Assembly: GCA_963682175.1 (NCBI GenBank) | Contig: OY821791.1 | Coordinates: 29,324,326 to 29,388,325, forward strand | Length of the DNA stretch: 64,000 nucleotides | Reading direction: 5' to 3' | DNA from: Triglochin maritima | Taxonomy: Eukaryota; Streptophyta; Magnoliopsida; Alismatales; Juncaginaceae | Shown here: positions 10,418-22,772 of the stretch, in pieces | Numbering within the stretch: the first letter of the stretch is position 1 | Layout: each line of letters begins with the position of its first letter | Translations under genes and position numbers: made by a program | Notes under the pieces: model-generated | Seen by the model: only the letters and a program-made list of their open reading frames with translations | What the model was told of the DNA's origin: nothing | The model's database searches: none

Positions 10418-10792
10418 TTTTGTCGCGAGAGGCACGAGGACTAAGGGCGCGCGCGTTTTTTTTTACTACTACGACGACTGCCCTCGTGTTGCCACCATTT
10501 TTGCAGCGACACGACACGGTGCAGGGGCAACAACCCTCGATGAGCTCAAGCGCAACGCGAGTGCGAGGTGGATTTCGCAAGCATTCACCTACTCTATTAA
10601 ACCAATATCTATACAATGGTAAATAATAAAAAAATATTGCATTCATCTTAAGCCCAAGTTGCATCTTCGTGTTGCGATTTCGCGAGAATTCAAACGTGAG
10701 CTGGAACTCCCTGATCGGACGACCGTGGCGCGAGAATGGTCGCAAGGTGCGCGACGTGATAGAATGACTGCATTCGGAGAGACACTACTAAC

Positions 10793-10911
10793 GGGTGCGA
10801 TCATACCAGCACTAAAGCACCGGATCCCATCAGAACTCCGTAGTTAAGCGTGCTTGGGCGAGAGTAGTACTAGGATGGGTGACCTCCTGGGAAGTCCTCG
10901 TGTTGCACTCC
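10793..10911 (+). rRNA. 5S rRNA: 5S rRNA copy 22
   Basis: Consensus gene; T8 spacer follows. Confidence 0.97.
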
Positions 10912-11286
10912 TTTTGTCGCGAGAGGCACGAGGACTAAGGGCGCGCGCGTTTTTTTTACTACTACGACGACTGCCCTCGTGTTGCCACCATTTTTGCAGC
11001 GACACGACACGGTGCAGGGGCCAACAACCCTCGATGAGCTCAAGCGCAACGCGAGTGCGAGGTGGATTTCGCAAGCATTCACCTACTCTATTAAACCAAT
11101 ATCTATACAATGGTAAATAATAAAAAAATATTGCATTCATCTTAAGCCCAAGTTGCATCTTCGTGTTGCGATTTCGCGAGAATTCAAACGTGAGCTGGAA
11201 CTCCCTGATCGGACGACCGTGGCGCGAGAATGGTCGCAAGGTGCGCGACGTGATAGAATGACTGCATTCGGAGAGACACTACTAAC

Positions 11287-11405
11287 CGGTGCGATCATAC
11301 CAGCACTAAAGCACCGGATCCCATCAGAACTCCGTAGTTAAGCGTGCTTGGGCGAGAGTAGTACTAGGATGGGTGACCTCCTGGGAAGTCCTCGTGTTGC
11401 ACTCC
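11287..11405 (+). rRNA. 5S rRNA: 5S rRNA copy 23 (G1C)
   Basis: First base C instead of G (11287), as in copy 16 seven units earlier. T8 spacer follows. Confidence 0.95.
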
Positions 11406-11780
11406 TTTTGTCGCGAGAGGCACGAGGACTAAGGGCGCGCGCGTTTTTTTTACTACTACGACGACTGCCCTCGTGTTGCCACCATTTTTGCAGCGACACG
11501 ACACGGTGCAGGGGCCAACAACCCTCGATGAGCTCAAGCGCAACGCGAGTGCGAGGTGGATTTCGCAAGCATTCACCTACTCTATTAAACCAATATCTAT
11601 ACAATGGTAAATAATAAAAAAATATTGCATTCATCTTAAGCCCAAGTTGCATCTTCGTGTTGCGATTTCGCGAGAATTCAAACGTGAGCTGGAACTCCCT
11701 GATCGGACGACCGTGGCGCGAGAATGGTCGCAAGGTGCGCGACGTGATAGAATGACTGCATTCGGAGAGACACTACTAAC

Positions 11781-11899
11781 GGGTGCGATCATACCAGCAC
11801 TAAAGCACCGGATCCCATCAGAACTCCGTAGTTAAGCGTGCTTGGGCGAGAGTAGTACTAGGATGGGTGACCTCCTGGGAAGTCCTCGTGTTGCACTCC
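11781..11899 (+). rRNA. 5S rRNA: 5S rRNA copy 24
   Basis: Consensus gene. The spacer has the CCATCATT change of copy 17 but with T8, so the two markers have separated. Confidence 0.97.
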
Positions 11900-12274
11900 T
11901 TTTGTCGCGAGAGGCACGAGGACTAAGGGCGCGCGCGTTTTTTTTACTACTACGACGACTGCCCTCGTGTTGCCATCATTTTTGCAGCGACACGACACGG
12001 TGCAGGGGCCAACAACCCTCGATGAGCTCAAGCGCAACGCGAGTGCGAGGTGGATTTCGCAAGCATTCACCTACTCTATTAAACCAATATCTATACAATG
12101 GTAAATAATAAAAAAATATTGCATTCATCTTAAGCCCAAGTTGCATCTTCGTGTTGCGATTTCGCGAGAATTCAAACGTGAGCTGGAACTCCCTGATCGG
12201 ACGACCGTGGCGCGAGAATGGTCGCAAGGTGCGCGACGTGATAGAATGACTGCATTCGGAGAGACACTACTAAC

Positions 12275-12393
12275 GGGTGCGATCATACCAGCACTAAAGC
12301 ACCGGATCCCATCAGAACTCCGTAGTTAAGCGTGCTTGGGCGAGAGTAGTACTAGGATGGGTGACCTCCTGGGAAGTCCTCGTGTTGCACTCC
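12275..12393 (+). rRNA. 5S rRNA: 5S rRNA copy 25
   Basis: Consensus gene; T9 spacer follows. Start of the fourth, eroded 7-unit block. Confidence 0.97.
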
Positions 12394-12769
12394 TTTTGTC
12401 GCGAGAGGCACGAGGACTAAGGGCGCGCGCGTTTTTTTTTACTACTACGACGACTGCCCTCGTGTTGCCACCATTTTTGCAGCGACACGACACGGTGCAG
12501 GGGCCAACAACCCTCGATGAGCTCAAGCGCAACGCGAGTGCGAGGTGGATTTCGCAAGCATTCACCTACTCTATTAAACCAATATCTATACAATGGTAAA
12601 TAATAAAAAAATATTGCATTCATCTTAAGCCCAAGTTTCATCTTCGTGTTGCGATTTCGCGAGAATTCAAACGTGAGCTGGAACTCCCTGATCGGACGAC
12701 CGTGGCGCGAGAATGGTCGCAAGGTGCGCGACGTGATAGAATGACTGCATTCGGAGAGACACTACTAAC

Positions 12770-12888
12770 GGGTGCGATCATACCAGCACTAAAGCACCGG
12801 ATCCCATCAGAACTCCGTAGTTAAGCGTGCTTGGGCGAGAGTAGTACTAGGATGGGTGACCTCCTGGGAAGTCCTCGTGTTGCACTCC
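12770..12888 (+). rRNA. 5S rRNA: 5S rRNA copy 26
   Basis: Consensus gene. Upstream, G is replaced by T at 12638. The T9 spacer that follows carries CCATCATT. Confidence 0.97.
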
Positions 12889-13264
12889 TTTTGTCGCGAG
12901 AGGCACGAGGACTAAGGGCGCGCGCGTTTTTTTTTACTACTACGACGACTGCCCTCGTGTTGCCATCATTTTTGCAGCGACACGACACGGTGCAGGGGCC
13001 AACAACCCTCGATGAGCTCAAGCGCAACGCGAGTGCGAGGTGGATTTCGCAAGCATTCACCTACTCTATTAAACCAATATCTATACAATGGTAAATAATA
13101 AAAAAATATTGCATTCATCTTAAGCCCAAGTTGCATCTTCGTGTTGCGATTTCGCGAGAATTCAAACGTGAGCTGGAACTCCCTGATCGGACGACCGTGG
13201 CGCGAGAATGGTCGCAAGGTGCGCGACGTGATAGAATGACTGCATTCGGAGAGACACTACTAAC

Positions 13265-13383
13265 GGGTGCGATCATACCAGCACTAAAGCACCGGATCCC
13301 ATCAGAACTCCGTAGTTAAGCGTGCTTGGGCGAGAGTAGTACTAGGATGGGTGACCTCCTGGGAAGTCCTCGTGTTGCACTCC
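13265..13383 (+). rRNA. 5S rRNA: 5S rRNA copy 27
   Basis: Consensus gene; T8 spacer follows. Confidence 0.97.
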
Positions 13384-13758
13384 TTTTGTCGCGAGAGGCA
13401 CGAGGACTAAGGGCGCGCGCGTTTTTTTTACTACTACGACGACTGCCCTCGTGTTGCCACCATTTTTGCAGCGACACGACACGGTGCAGGGGCCAACAAC
13501 CCTCGATGAGCTCAAGCGCAACGCGAGTGCGAGGTGGATTTCGCAAGCATTCACCTACTCTATTAAACCAATATCTATACAATGGTAAATAATAAAAAAA
13601 TATTGCATTCATCTTAAGCCCAAGTTGCATCTTCGTGTTGCGATTTCGCGAGAATTCAAACGTGAGCTGGAACTCCCTGATCGGACGACCGTGGCGCGAG
13701 AATGGTCGCAAGGTGCGCGACGTGATAGAATGACTGCATTCGGAGAGACACTACTAAC

Positions 13759-13877
13759 GGGTGCGATCATACCAGCACTAAAGCACCGGATCCCATCAGA
13801 ACTCCGTAGTTAAGCGTGCTTGGGCGAGAGTAGTACTAGGATGGGTGACCTCCTGGGAAGTCCTCGTGTTGCACTCC
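13759..13877 (+). rRNA. 5S rRNA: 5S rRNA copy 28
   Basis: Consensus gene; T9 spacer with the C that copies 7, 14 and 21 lack. Confidence 0.97.
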
Positions 13878-14253
13878 TTTTGTCGCGAGAGGCACGAGGA
13901 CTAAGGGCGCGCGCGTTTTTTTTTACTACTACGACGACTGCCCTCGTGTTGCCACCATTTTTGCAGCGACACGACACGGTGCAGGGGCCAACAACCCTCG
14001 ATGAGCTCAAGCGCAACGCGAGTGCGAGGTGGATTTCGCAAGCATTCACCTACTCTATTAAACCAATATCTATACAATGGTAAATAATAAAAAAATATTG
14101 CATTCATCTTAAGCCCAAGTTGCATCTTCGTGTTGCGATTTCGCGAGAATTCAAACGTGAGCTGGAAATCCCTGATCGGACGACCGTGGCGCGAGAATGG
14201 TCGCAAGGTGCGCGACGTGATAGAATGACTGCATTCGGAGAGACACTACTAAC

Positions 14254-14372
14254 GGGTGCGATCATACCAGCACTAAAGCACCGGATCCCATCAGAACTCC
14301 GTAGTTAAGCGTGCTTGGGCGAGAGTAGTACTAGGATGGGTGACCTCCTGGGAAGTCCTCGTGTTGCACTCC
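14254..14372 (+). rRNA. 5S rRNA: 5S rRNA copy 29
   Basis: Consensus gene. Private upstream C-to-A change at 14168. T8 spacer follows. Confidence 0.97.
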
Positions 14373-14747
14373 TTTTGTCGCGAGAGGCACGAGGACTAAG
14401 GGCGCGCGCGTTTTTTTTACTACTACGACGACTGCCCTCGTGTTGCCACCATTTTTGCAGCGACACGACACGGTGCAGGGGCCAACAACCCTCGATGAGC
14501 TCAAGCGCAACGCGAGTGCGAGGTGGATTTCGCAAGCATTCACCTACTCTATTAAACCAATATCTATACAATGGTAAATAATAAAAAAATATTGCATTCA
14601 TCTTAAGCCCAAGTTGCATCTTCGTGTTGCGATTTCGCGAGAATTCAAACGTGAGCTGGAACTCCCTGATCGGACGACCGTGGCGCGAGAATGGTCGCAA
14701 GGTGCGCGACGTGATAGAATGACTGCATTCGGAGAGACACTACTAAC

Positions 14748-14866
14748 GGGTGCGATCATACCAGCACTAAAGCACCGGATCCCATCAGAACTCCGTAGCT
14801 AAGCGTGCTTGGGCGAGAGTAGTACTAGGATGGGTGACCTCCTGGGAAGTCCTCGTGTTGCACTCC
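14748..14866 (+). rRNA. 5S rRNA: 5S rRNA copy 30 (T52C)
   Basis: C for T at gene position 52 (14799), inside box A. Shared with copies 52, 56 and 58. T8 spacer follows. Confidence 0.95.
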
Positions 14867-15241
14867 TTTTGTCGCGAGAGGCACGAGGACTAAGGGCGCG
14901 CGCGTTTTTTTTACTACTACGACGACTGCCCTCGTGTTGCCACCATTTTTGCAGCGACACGACACGGTGCAGGGGCCAACAACCCTCGATGAGCTCAAGC
15001 GCAACGCGAGTGCGAGGTGGATTTCGCAAGCATTCACCTACTCTATTAAACCAATATCTATACAATGGTAAATAATAAAAAAATATTGCATTCATCTTAA
15101 GCCCAAGTTGCATCTTCGTGTTGCGATTTCGCGAGAATTCAAACGTGAGCTGGAACTCCCTGATCGGACGACCGTGGCGCGAGAATGGTCGCAAGGTGCG
15201 CGACGTGATAGAATGACTGCATTCGGAGAGACACTACTAAC

Positions 15242-15360
15242 GGGTGCGATCATACCAGCACTAAAGCACCGGATCCCATCAGAACTCCGTAGTTAAGCGT
15301 GCTTGGGCGAGAGTAGTACTAGGATGGGTGACCTCCTGGGAAGTCCTCGTGTTGCACTCC
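15242..15360 (+). rRNA. 5S rRNA: 5S rRNA copy 31
   Basis: Consensus gene; T8 spacer follows, with A to G at 15606 near its distal end. Confidence 0.97.
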
Positions 15361-15735
15361 TTTTGTCGCGAGAGGCACGAGGACTAAGGGCGCGCGCGTT
15401 TTTTTTACTACTACGACGACTGCCCTCGTGTTGCCACCATTTTTGCAGCGACACGACACGGTGCAGGGGCCAACAACCCTCGATGAGCTCAAGCGCAACG
15501 CGAGTGCGAGGTGGATTTCGCAAGCATTCACCTACTCTATTAAACCAATATCTATACAATGGTAAATAATAAAAAAATATTGCATTCATCTTAAGCCCAA
15601 GTTGCGTCTTCGTGTTGCGATTTCGCGAGAATTCAAACGTGAGCTGGAACTCCCTGATCGGACGACCGTGGCGCGAGAATGGTCGCAAGGTGCGCGACGT
15701 GATAGAATGACTGCATTCGGAGAGACACCACTAAC

Positions 15736-15854
15736 GGGTGCGATCATACCAGCACTAAAGCACCGGATCCCATCTTAACTCCGTAGTTAAGCGTGCTTGG
15801 GCGAGAGTAGTACTAGGATGGGTGACCTCCTGGGAAGTCCTCGTGTTGCACTCC
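15736..15854 (+). rRNA. 5S rRNA: 5S rRNA copy 32, most diverged neighbourhood
   Basis: Gene positions 40-41 are TT instead of AG (15775-15776). Nearby changes are 15606 (A to G), 15729 (T to C, at -7), 15876 (G to A), 15964 (C to T) and 16087 (A to C). The internal promoter is intact, so it may still be transcribed, but the loop change could affect 5S folding or protein binding. Confidence 0.93.
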
Positions 15855-16229
15855 TTTTGTCGCGAGAGGCACGAGAACTAAGGGCGCGCGCGTTTTTTTT
15901 ACTACTACGACGACTGCCCTCGTGTTGCCACCATTTTTGCAGCGACACGACACGGTGCAGGGGTCAACAACCCTCGATGAGCTCAAGCGCAACGCGAGTG
16001 CGAGGTGGATTTCGCAAGCATTCACCTACTCTATTAAACCAATATCTATACAATGGTAAATAATAAAAAAATATTGCATTCATCTTCAGCCCAAGTTGCA
16101 TCTTCGTGTTGCGATTTCGCGAGAATTCAAACGTGAGCTGGAACTCCCTGATCGGACGACCGTGGCGCGAGAATGGTCGCAAGGTGCGCGACGTGATAGA
16201 ATGACTGCATTCGGAGAGACACTACTAAC

Positions 16230-16348
16230 GGGTGCGATCATACCAGCACTAAAGCACCGGATCCCATCAGAACTCCGTAGTTAAGCGTGCTTGGGCGAGA
16301 GTAGTACTAGGATGGGTGACCTCCTGGGAAGTCCTCGTGTTGCACTCC
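16230..16348 (+). rRNA. 5S rRNA: 5S rRNA copy 33
   Basis: Consensus gene downstream of the diverged patch; the upstream CTTCAGCC at 16087 is shared with copy 62. T9 spacer follows. Confidence 0.97.
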
Positions 16349-16724
16349 TTTTGTCGCGAGAGGCACGAGGACTAAGGGCGCGCGCGTTTTTTTTTACTAC
16401 TACGACGACTGCCCTCGTGTTGCCACCATTTTTGCAGCGACACGACACGGTGCAGGGGCCAACAACCCTCGATGAGCTCAAGCGCAACGCGAGTGCGAGG
16501 TGGATTTCGCAAGCATTCACCTACTCTATTAAACCAATATCTATACAATGGTAAATAATAAAAAAATATTGCATTCATCTTAAGCCCAAGTTGCATCTTC
16601 GTGTTGCGATTTCGCGAGAATTCAAACGTGAGCTGGAACTCACTGATCGGACGACCGTGGCGCGAGAATGGTCGCAAGGTGCGCGACGTGATAGAATGAC
16701 TGCATTCGGAGAGACACTACTAAC

Positions 16725-16843
16725 GGGTGCGATCATACCAGCACTAAAGCACCGGATCCCATCAGAACTCCGTAGTTAAGCGTGCTTGGGCGAGAGTAGT
16801 ACTAGGATGGGTGACCTCCTGGGAAGTCCTCGTGTTGCACTCC
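16725..16843 (+). rRNA. 5S rRNA: 5S rRNA copy 34
   Basis: Consensus gene; private upstream C-to-A change at 16642. T8 spacer follows. Confidence 0.97.
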
Positions 16844-17218
16844 TTTTGTCGCGAGAGGCACGAGGACTAAGGGCGCGCGCGTTTTTTTTACTACTACGAC
16901 GACTGCCCTCGTGTTGCCACCATTTTTGCAGCGACACGACACGGTGCAGGGGCCAACAACCCTCGATGAGCTCAAGCGCAACGCGAGTGCGAGGTGGATT
17001 TCGCAAGCATTCACCTACTCTATTAAACCAATATCTATACAATGGTAAATAATAAAAAAATATTGCATTCATCTTAAGCCCAAGTTGCATCTTCGTGTTG
17101 CGATTTCGCGAGAATTCAAACGTGAGCTGGAACTCCCTGATCGGACGACCGTGGCGCGAGAATGGTCGCAAGGTGCGCGACGTGATAGAATGACTGCATT
17201 CGGAGAGACACTACTAAC

Positions 17219-17337
17219 GGGTGCGATCATACCAGCACTAAAGCACCGGATCCCATCAGAACTCCGTAGTTAAGCGTGCTTGGGCGAGAGTAGTACTAGG
17301 ATGGGTGACCTCCTGGGAAGTCCTCGTGTTGCACTCT
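17219..17337 (+). rRNA. 5S rRNA: 5S rRNA copy 35 (C119T)
   Basis: The last gene base is T (17337), which lengthens the terminator to T5. T9 tract in the spacer that follows. Confidence 0.96.
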
Positions 17338-17713
17338 TTTTGTCGCGAGAGGCACGAGGACTAAGGGCGCGCGCGTTTTTTTTTACTACTACGACGACTG
17401 CCCTCGTGTTGCCACCATTTTTGCAGCGACACGACACGGTGCAGGGGCCAACAACCCTCGATGAGCTCAAGCGCAACGCGAGTGCGAGGTGGATTTCGCA
17501 AGCATTCACCTACTCTATTAAACCAATATCTATACAATGGTAAATAATAAAAAAATATTGCATTCATCTTAAGCCCAAGTTGCATCTTCGTGTTGCGATT
17601 TCGCGAGAATTCAAACGTGAGCTGGAACTCCCTGATCGGACGACCGTGGCGCGAGAATGGTCGCAAGGTGCGCGACGTGATAGAATGACTGCATTCGGAG
17701 AGACACTACTAAC

Positions 17714-17832
17714 GGGTGCGATCATACCAGCACTAAAGCACCGGATCCCATCAGAACTCCGTAGTTAAGCGTGCTTGGGCGAGAGTAGTACTAGGATGGG
17801 TGACCTCCTGGGAAGTCCTCGTGTTGCACTCC
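17714..17832 (+). rRNA. 5S rRNA: 5S rRNA copy 36
   Basis: Consensus gene; T8 spacer follows. Confidence 0.97.
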
Positions 17833-18207
17833 TTTTGTCGCGAGAGGCACGAGGACTAAGGGCGCGCGCGTTTTTTTTACTACTACGACGACTGCCCTCG
17901 TGTTGCCACCATTTTTGCAGCGACACGACACGGTGCAGGGGCCAACAACCCTCGATGAGCTCAAGCGCAACGCGAGTGCGAGGTGGATTTCGCAAGCATT
18001 CACCTACTCTATTAAACCAATATCTATACAATGGTAAATAATAAAAAAATATTGCATTCATCTTAAGCCCAAGTTGCATCTTCGTGTTGCGATTTCGCGA
18101 GAATTCAAACGTGAGCTGGAACTCCCTGATCGGACGACCGTGGCGCGAGAATGGTCGCAAGGTGCGCGACGTGATAGAATGACTGCATTCGGAGAGACAC
18201 TACTAAC

Positions 18208-18326
18208 GGGTGCGATCATACCAGCACTAAAGCACCGGATCCCATCAGAACTCCGTAGTTAAGCGTGCTTGGGCGAGAGTAGTACTAGGATGGGTGACCT
18301 CCTGGGAAGTCCTCGTGTTGCACTCC
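18208..18326 (+). rRNA. 5S rRNA: 5S rRNA copy 37
   Basis: Consensus gene; T8 spacer follows. Confidence 0.97.
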
Positions 18327-18701
18327 TTTTGTCGCGAGAGGCACGAGGACTAAGGGCGCGCGCGTTTTTTTTACTACTACGACGACTGCCCTCGTGTTGC
18401 CACCATTTTTGCAGCGACACGACACGGTGCAGGGGCCAACAACCCTCGATGAGCTCAAGCGCAACGCGAGTGCGAGGTGGATTTCGCAAGCATTCACCTA
18501 CTCTATTAAACCAATATCTATACAATGGTAAATAATAAAAAAATATTGCATTCATCTTAAGCCCAAGTTGCATCTTCGTGTTGCGATTTCGCGAGAATTC
18601 AAACGTGAGCTGGAACTCCCTGATCGGACGACCGTGGCGCGAGAATGGTCGCAAGGTGCGCGACGTGATAGAATGACTGCATTCGGAGAGACACTACTAA
18701 C

Positions 18702-18820
18702 GGGTGCGATCATACCAGCACTAAAGCACCGGATCCCATCAGAACTCCGTAGTTAAGCGTGCTTGGGCGAGAGTAGTACTAGGATGGGTGACCTCCTGGG
18801 AAGTCCTCGTGTTGCACTCC
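18702..18820 (+). rRNA. 5S rRNA: 5S rRNA copy 38
   Basis: Consensus gene; T8 spacer follows. Confidence 0.97.
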
Positions 18821-19195
18821 TTTTGTCGCGAGAGGCACGAGGACTAAGGGCGCGCGCGTTTTTTTTACTACTACGACGACTGCCCTCGTGTTGCCACCAT
18901 TTTTGCAGCGACACGACACGGTGCAGGGGCCAACAACCCTCGATGAGCTCAAGCGCAACGCGAGTGCGAGGTGGATTTCGCAAGCATTCACCTACTCTAT
19001 TAAACCAATATCTATACAATGGTAAATAATAAAAAAATATTGCATTCATCTTAAGCCCAAGTTGCATCTTCGTGTTGCGATTTCGCGAGAATTCAAACGT
19101 GAGCTGGAACTCCCTGATCGGACGACCGTGGCGCGAGAATGGTCGCAAGGTGCGCGACGTGATAGAATGACTGCATTCGGAGAGACACTACTAAC

Positions 19196-19314
19196 GGGTG
19201 CGATCATACCAGCACTAAAGCACCGGATCCCATCAGAACTCCGTAGTTAAGCGTGCTTGGGCGAGAGTAGTACTAGGATGGGTGACCTCCTGGGAAGTCC
19301 TCGTGTTGCACTCC
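19196..19314 (+). rRNA. 5S rRNA: 5S rRNA copy 39
   Basis: Consensus gene; T8 spacer follows. Confidence 0.97.
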
Positions 19315-19689
19315 TTTTGTCGCGAGAGGCACGAGGACTAAGGGCGCGCGCGTTTTTTTTACTACTACGACGACTGCCCTCGTGTTGCCACCATTTTTGC
19401 AGCGACACGACACGGTGCAGGGGCCAACAACCCTCGATGAGCTCAAGCGCAACGCGAGTGCGAGGTGGATTTCGCAAGCATTCACCTACTCTATTAAACC
19501 AATATCTATACAATGGTAAATAATAAAAAAATATTGCATTCATCTTAAGCCCAAGTTGCATCTTCGTGTTGCGATTTCGCGAGAATTCAAACGTGAGCTG
19601 GAACTCCCTGATCGGACGACCGTGGCGCGAGAATGGTCGCAAGGTGCGCGACGTGATAGAATGACTGCATTCGGAGAGACACTACTAAC

Positions 19690-19808
19690 GGGTGCGATCA
19701 TACCAGCACTAAAGCACCGGATCCCATCAGAACTCCGTAGTTAAGCGTGCTTGGGCGAGAGTAGTACTAGGATGGGTGACCTCCTGGGAAGTCCTCGTGT
19801 TGCACTCC
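19690..19808 (+). rRNA. 5S rRNA: 5S rRNA copy 40
   Basis: Consensus gene; T8 spacer follows. Confidence 0.97.
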
Positions 19809-20183
19809 TTTTGTCGCGAGAGGCACGAGGACTAAGGGCGCGCGCGTTTTTTTTACTACTACGACGACTGCCCTCGTGTTGCCACCATTTTTGCAGCGAC
19901 ACGACACGGTGCAGGGGCCAACAACCCTCGATGAGCTCAAGCGCAACGCGAGTGCGAGGTGGATTTCGCAAGCATTCACCTACTCTATTAAACCAATATC
20001 TATACAATGGTAAATAATAAAAAAATATTGCATTCATCTTAAGCCCAAGTTGCATCTTCGTGTTGCGATTTCGCGAGAATTCAAACGTGAGCTGGAACTC
20101 CCTGATCGGACGACCGTGGCGCGAGAATGGTCGCAAGGTGCGCGACGTGATAGAATGACTGCATTCGGAGAGACACTACTAAC

Positions 20184-20302
20184 GGGTGCGATCATACCAG
20201 CACTAAAGCACCGGATCCCATCAGAACTCCGTAGTTAAGCGTGCTTGGGCGAGAGTAGTACTAGGATGGGTGACCTCCTGGGAAGTCCTCGTGTTGCACT
20301 CC
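20184..20302 (+). rRNA. 5S rRNA: 5S rRNA copy 41
   Basis: Consensus gene. The spacer lacks one A near 20324 (GAGGCTAAG), making it 374 bp. Confidence 0.97.
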
Positions 20303-20676
20303 TTTTGTCGCGAGAGGCACGAGGCTAAGGGCGCGCGCGTTTTTTTTACTACTACGACGACTGCCCTCGTGTTGCCACCATTTTTGCAGCGACACGACAC
20401 GGTGCAGGGGCCAACAACCCTCGATGAGCTCAAGCGCAACGCGAGTGCGAGGTGGATTTCGCAAGCATTCACCTACTCTATTAAACCAATATCTATACAA
20501 TGGTAAATAATAAAAAAATATTGCATTCATCTTAAGCCCAAGTTGCATCTTCGTGTTGCGATTTCGCAAGAATTCAAACGTGAGCTGGAACTCCCTGATC
20601 GGACGACCGTGGCGCGAGAATGGTCGCAAGGTGCGCGACGTGATAGAATGACTGCATTCGGAGAGACACTACTAAC

Positions 20677-20795
20677 GGGTGCGATCATACCAGCACTAAA
20701 GCACCGGATCCCATCAGAACTCCGTAGTTAAGCGTGCTTGGGCGAGAGTAGTACTAGGATGGGTGACCTCCTGGGAAGTCCTCGTGTTGCACTCC
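20677..20795 (+). rRNA. 5S rRNA: 5S rRNA copy 42
   Basis: Consensus gene; private upstream G-to-A change at 20568. T8 spacer follows. Confidence 0.97.
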
Positions 20796-21170
20796 TTTTG
20801 TCGCGAGAGGCACGAGGACTAAGGGCGCGCGCGTTTTTTTTACTACTACGACGACTGCCCTCGTGTTGCCACCATTTTTGCAGCGACACGACACGGTGCA
20901 GGGGCCAACAACCCTCGATGAGCTCAAGCGCAACGCGAGTGCGAGGTGGATTTCGCAAGCATTCACCTACTCTATTAAACCAATATCTATACAATGGTAA
21001 ATAATAAAAAAATATTGCATTCATCTTAAGCCCAAGTTGCATCTTCGTGTTGCGATTTCGCGAGAATTCAAACGTGAGCTGGAACTCCCTGATCGGACGA
21101 CCGTGGCGCGAGAATGGTCGCAAGGTGCGCGACGTGATAGAATGACTGCATTCGGAGAGACACTACTAAC

Positions 21171-21289
21171 GGGTGCGATCATACCAGCACTAAAGCACCG
21201 GATCCCATCAGAACTCCGTAGTTAAGCGTGCTTGGGCGAGAGTAGTACTAGGATGGGTGACCTCCTGGGAAGTCCTCGTGTTGCACTCC
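21171..21289 (+). rRNA. 5S rRNA: 5S rRNA copy 43
   Basis: Consensus gene; T8 spacer follows. Confidence 0.97.
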
Positions 21290-21664
21290 TTTTGTCGCGA
21301 GAGGCACGAGGACTAAGGGCGCGCGCGTTTTTTTTACTACTACGACGACTGCCCTCGTGTTGCCACCATTTTTGCAGCGACACGACACGGTGCAGGGGCC
21401 AACAACCCTCGATGAGCTCAAGCGCAACGCGAGTGCGAGGTGGATTTCGCAAGCATTCACCTACTCTATTAAACCAATATCTATACAATGGTAAATAATA
21501 AAAAAATATTGCATTCATCTTAAGCCCAAGTTGCATCTTCGTGTTGCGATTTCGCGAGAATTCAAACGTGAGCTGGAACTCCCTGATCGGACGACCGTGG
21601 CGCGAGAATGGTCGCAAGGTGCGCGACGTGATAGAATGACTGCATTCGGAGAGACACTACTAAC

Positions 21665-21783
21665 GGGTGCGATCATACCAGCACTAAAGCACCGGATCCC
21701 ATCAGAACTCCGTAGTTAAGCGTGCTTGGGCGAGAGTAGTACTAGGATGGGTGACCTCCTGGGAAGTCCTCGTGTTGCACTCC
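21665..21783 (+). rRNA. 5S rRNA: 5S rRNA copy 44
   Basis: Consensus gene; T9 spacer follows. Confidence 0.97.
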
Positions 21784-22159
21784 TTTTGTCGCGAGAGGCA
21801 CGAGGACTAAGGGCGCGCGCGTTTTTTTTTACTACTACGACGACTGCCCTCGTGTTGCCACCATTTTTGCAGCGACACGACACGGTGCAGGGGCCAACAA
21901 CCCTCGATGAGCTCAAGCGCAACGCGAGTGCGAGGTGGATTTCGCAAGCATTCACCTACTCTATTAAACCAATATCTATACAATGGTAAATAATAAAAAA
22001 ATATTGCATTCATCTTAAGCCCAAGTTGCATCTTCGTGTTGCGATTTCGCGAGAATTCAAACGTGAGCTGGAACTCCCTGATCGGACGACCGTGGCGCGA
22101 GAATGGTCGCAAGGTGCGCGACGTGATAGAATGACTGCATTCGGAGAGACACTACTAAC

Positions 22160-22278
22160 GGGTGCGATCATACCAGCACTAAAGCACCGGATCCCATCAG
22201 AACTCCGTAGTTAAGCGTGCTTGGGCGAGAGTAGTACTAGGATGGGTGACCTCCTGGGAAGTCCTCGTGTTGCACTCC
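22160..22278 (+). rRNA. 5S rRNA: 5S rRNA copy 45
   Basis: Consensus gene; T8 spacer follows. Confidence 0.97.
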
Positions 22279-22653
22279 TTTTGTCGCGAGAGGCACGAGG
22301 ACTAAGGGCGCGCGCGTTTTTTTTACTACTACGACGACTGCCCTCGTGTTGCCACCATTTTTGCAGCGACACGACACGGTGCAGGGGCCAACAACCCTCG
22401 ATGAGCTCAAGCGCAACGCGAGTGCGAGGTGGATTTCGCAAGCATTCACCTACTCTATTAAACCAATATCTATACAATGGTAAATAATAAAAAAATATTG
22501 CATTCATCTTAAGCCCAAGTTGCATCTTCGTGTTGCGATTTCGCGAGAATTCAAACGTGAGCTGGAACTCCCTGATCGGACGACCGTGGCGCGAGAATGG
22601 TCGCAAGGTGCGCGACGTGATAGAATGACTGCATTCGGAGAGACACTACTAAC

Positions 22654-22772
22654 GGGTGCGATCATACCAGCACTAAAGCACCGGATCCCATCAGAACTCC
22701 GTAGTTAAGCGTGCTTGGGCGAGAGTAGTACTAGGATGGGTGACCTCCTGGGAAGTCCTCGTGTTGCACTCC
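22654..22772 (+). rRNA. 5S rRNA: 5S rRNA copy 46
   Basis: Consensus gene; T8 spacer follows. Confidence 0.97.

Larger units (their letters stand above)
1894..15735 (+). repeat. 7-unit higher-order repeat, about four blocks (copies 4-31)
   Basis: Marker variants recur every seven copies. T9 pairs follow copies 4/5, 11/12, 18/19 and 25/26. T9 with one C missing from the GGGGCC site follows copies 7, 14 and 21. G1C is in copies 16 and 23. A CCATCATT change follows copies 17 and 24. Blocks start at 1894, 5354, 8815 and 12275, with lengths 3460, 3461, 3460 and 3461 bp. The last block keeps T9 at copy 28 but not the missing C, so it is eroded or its edge lies inside it. Confidence 0.88.
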
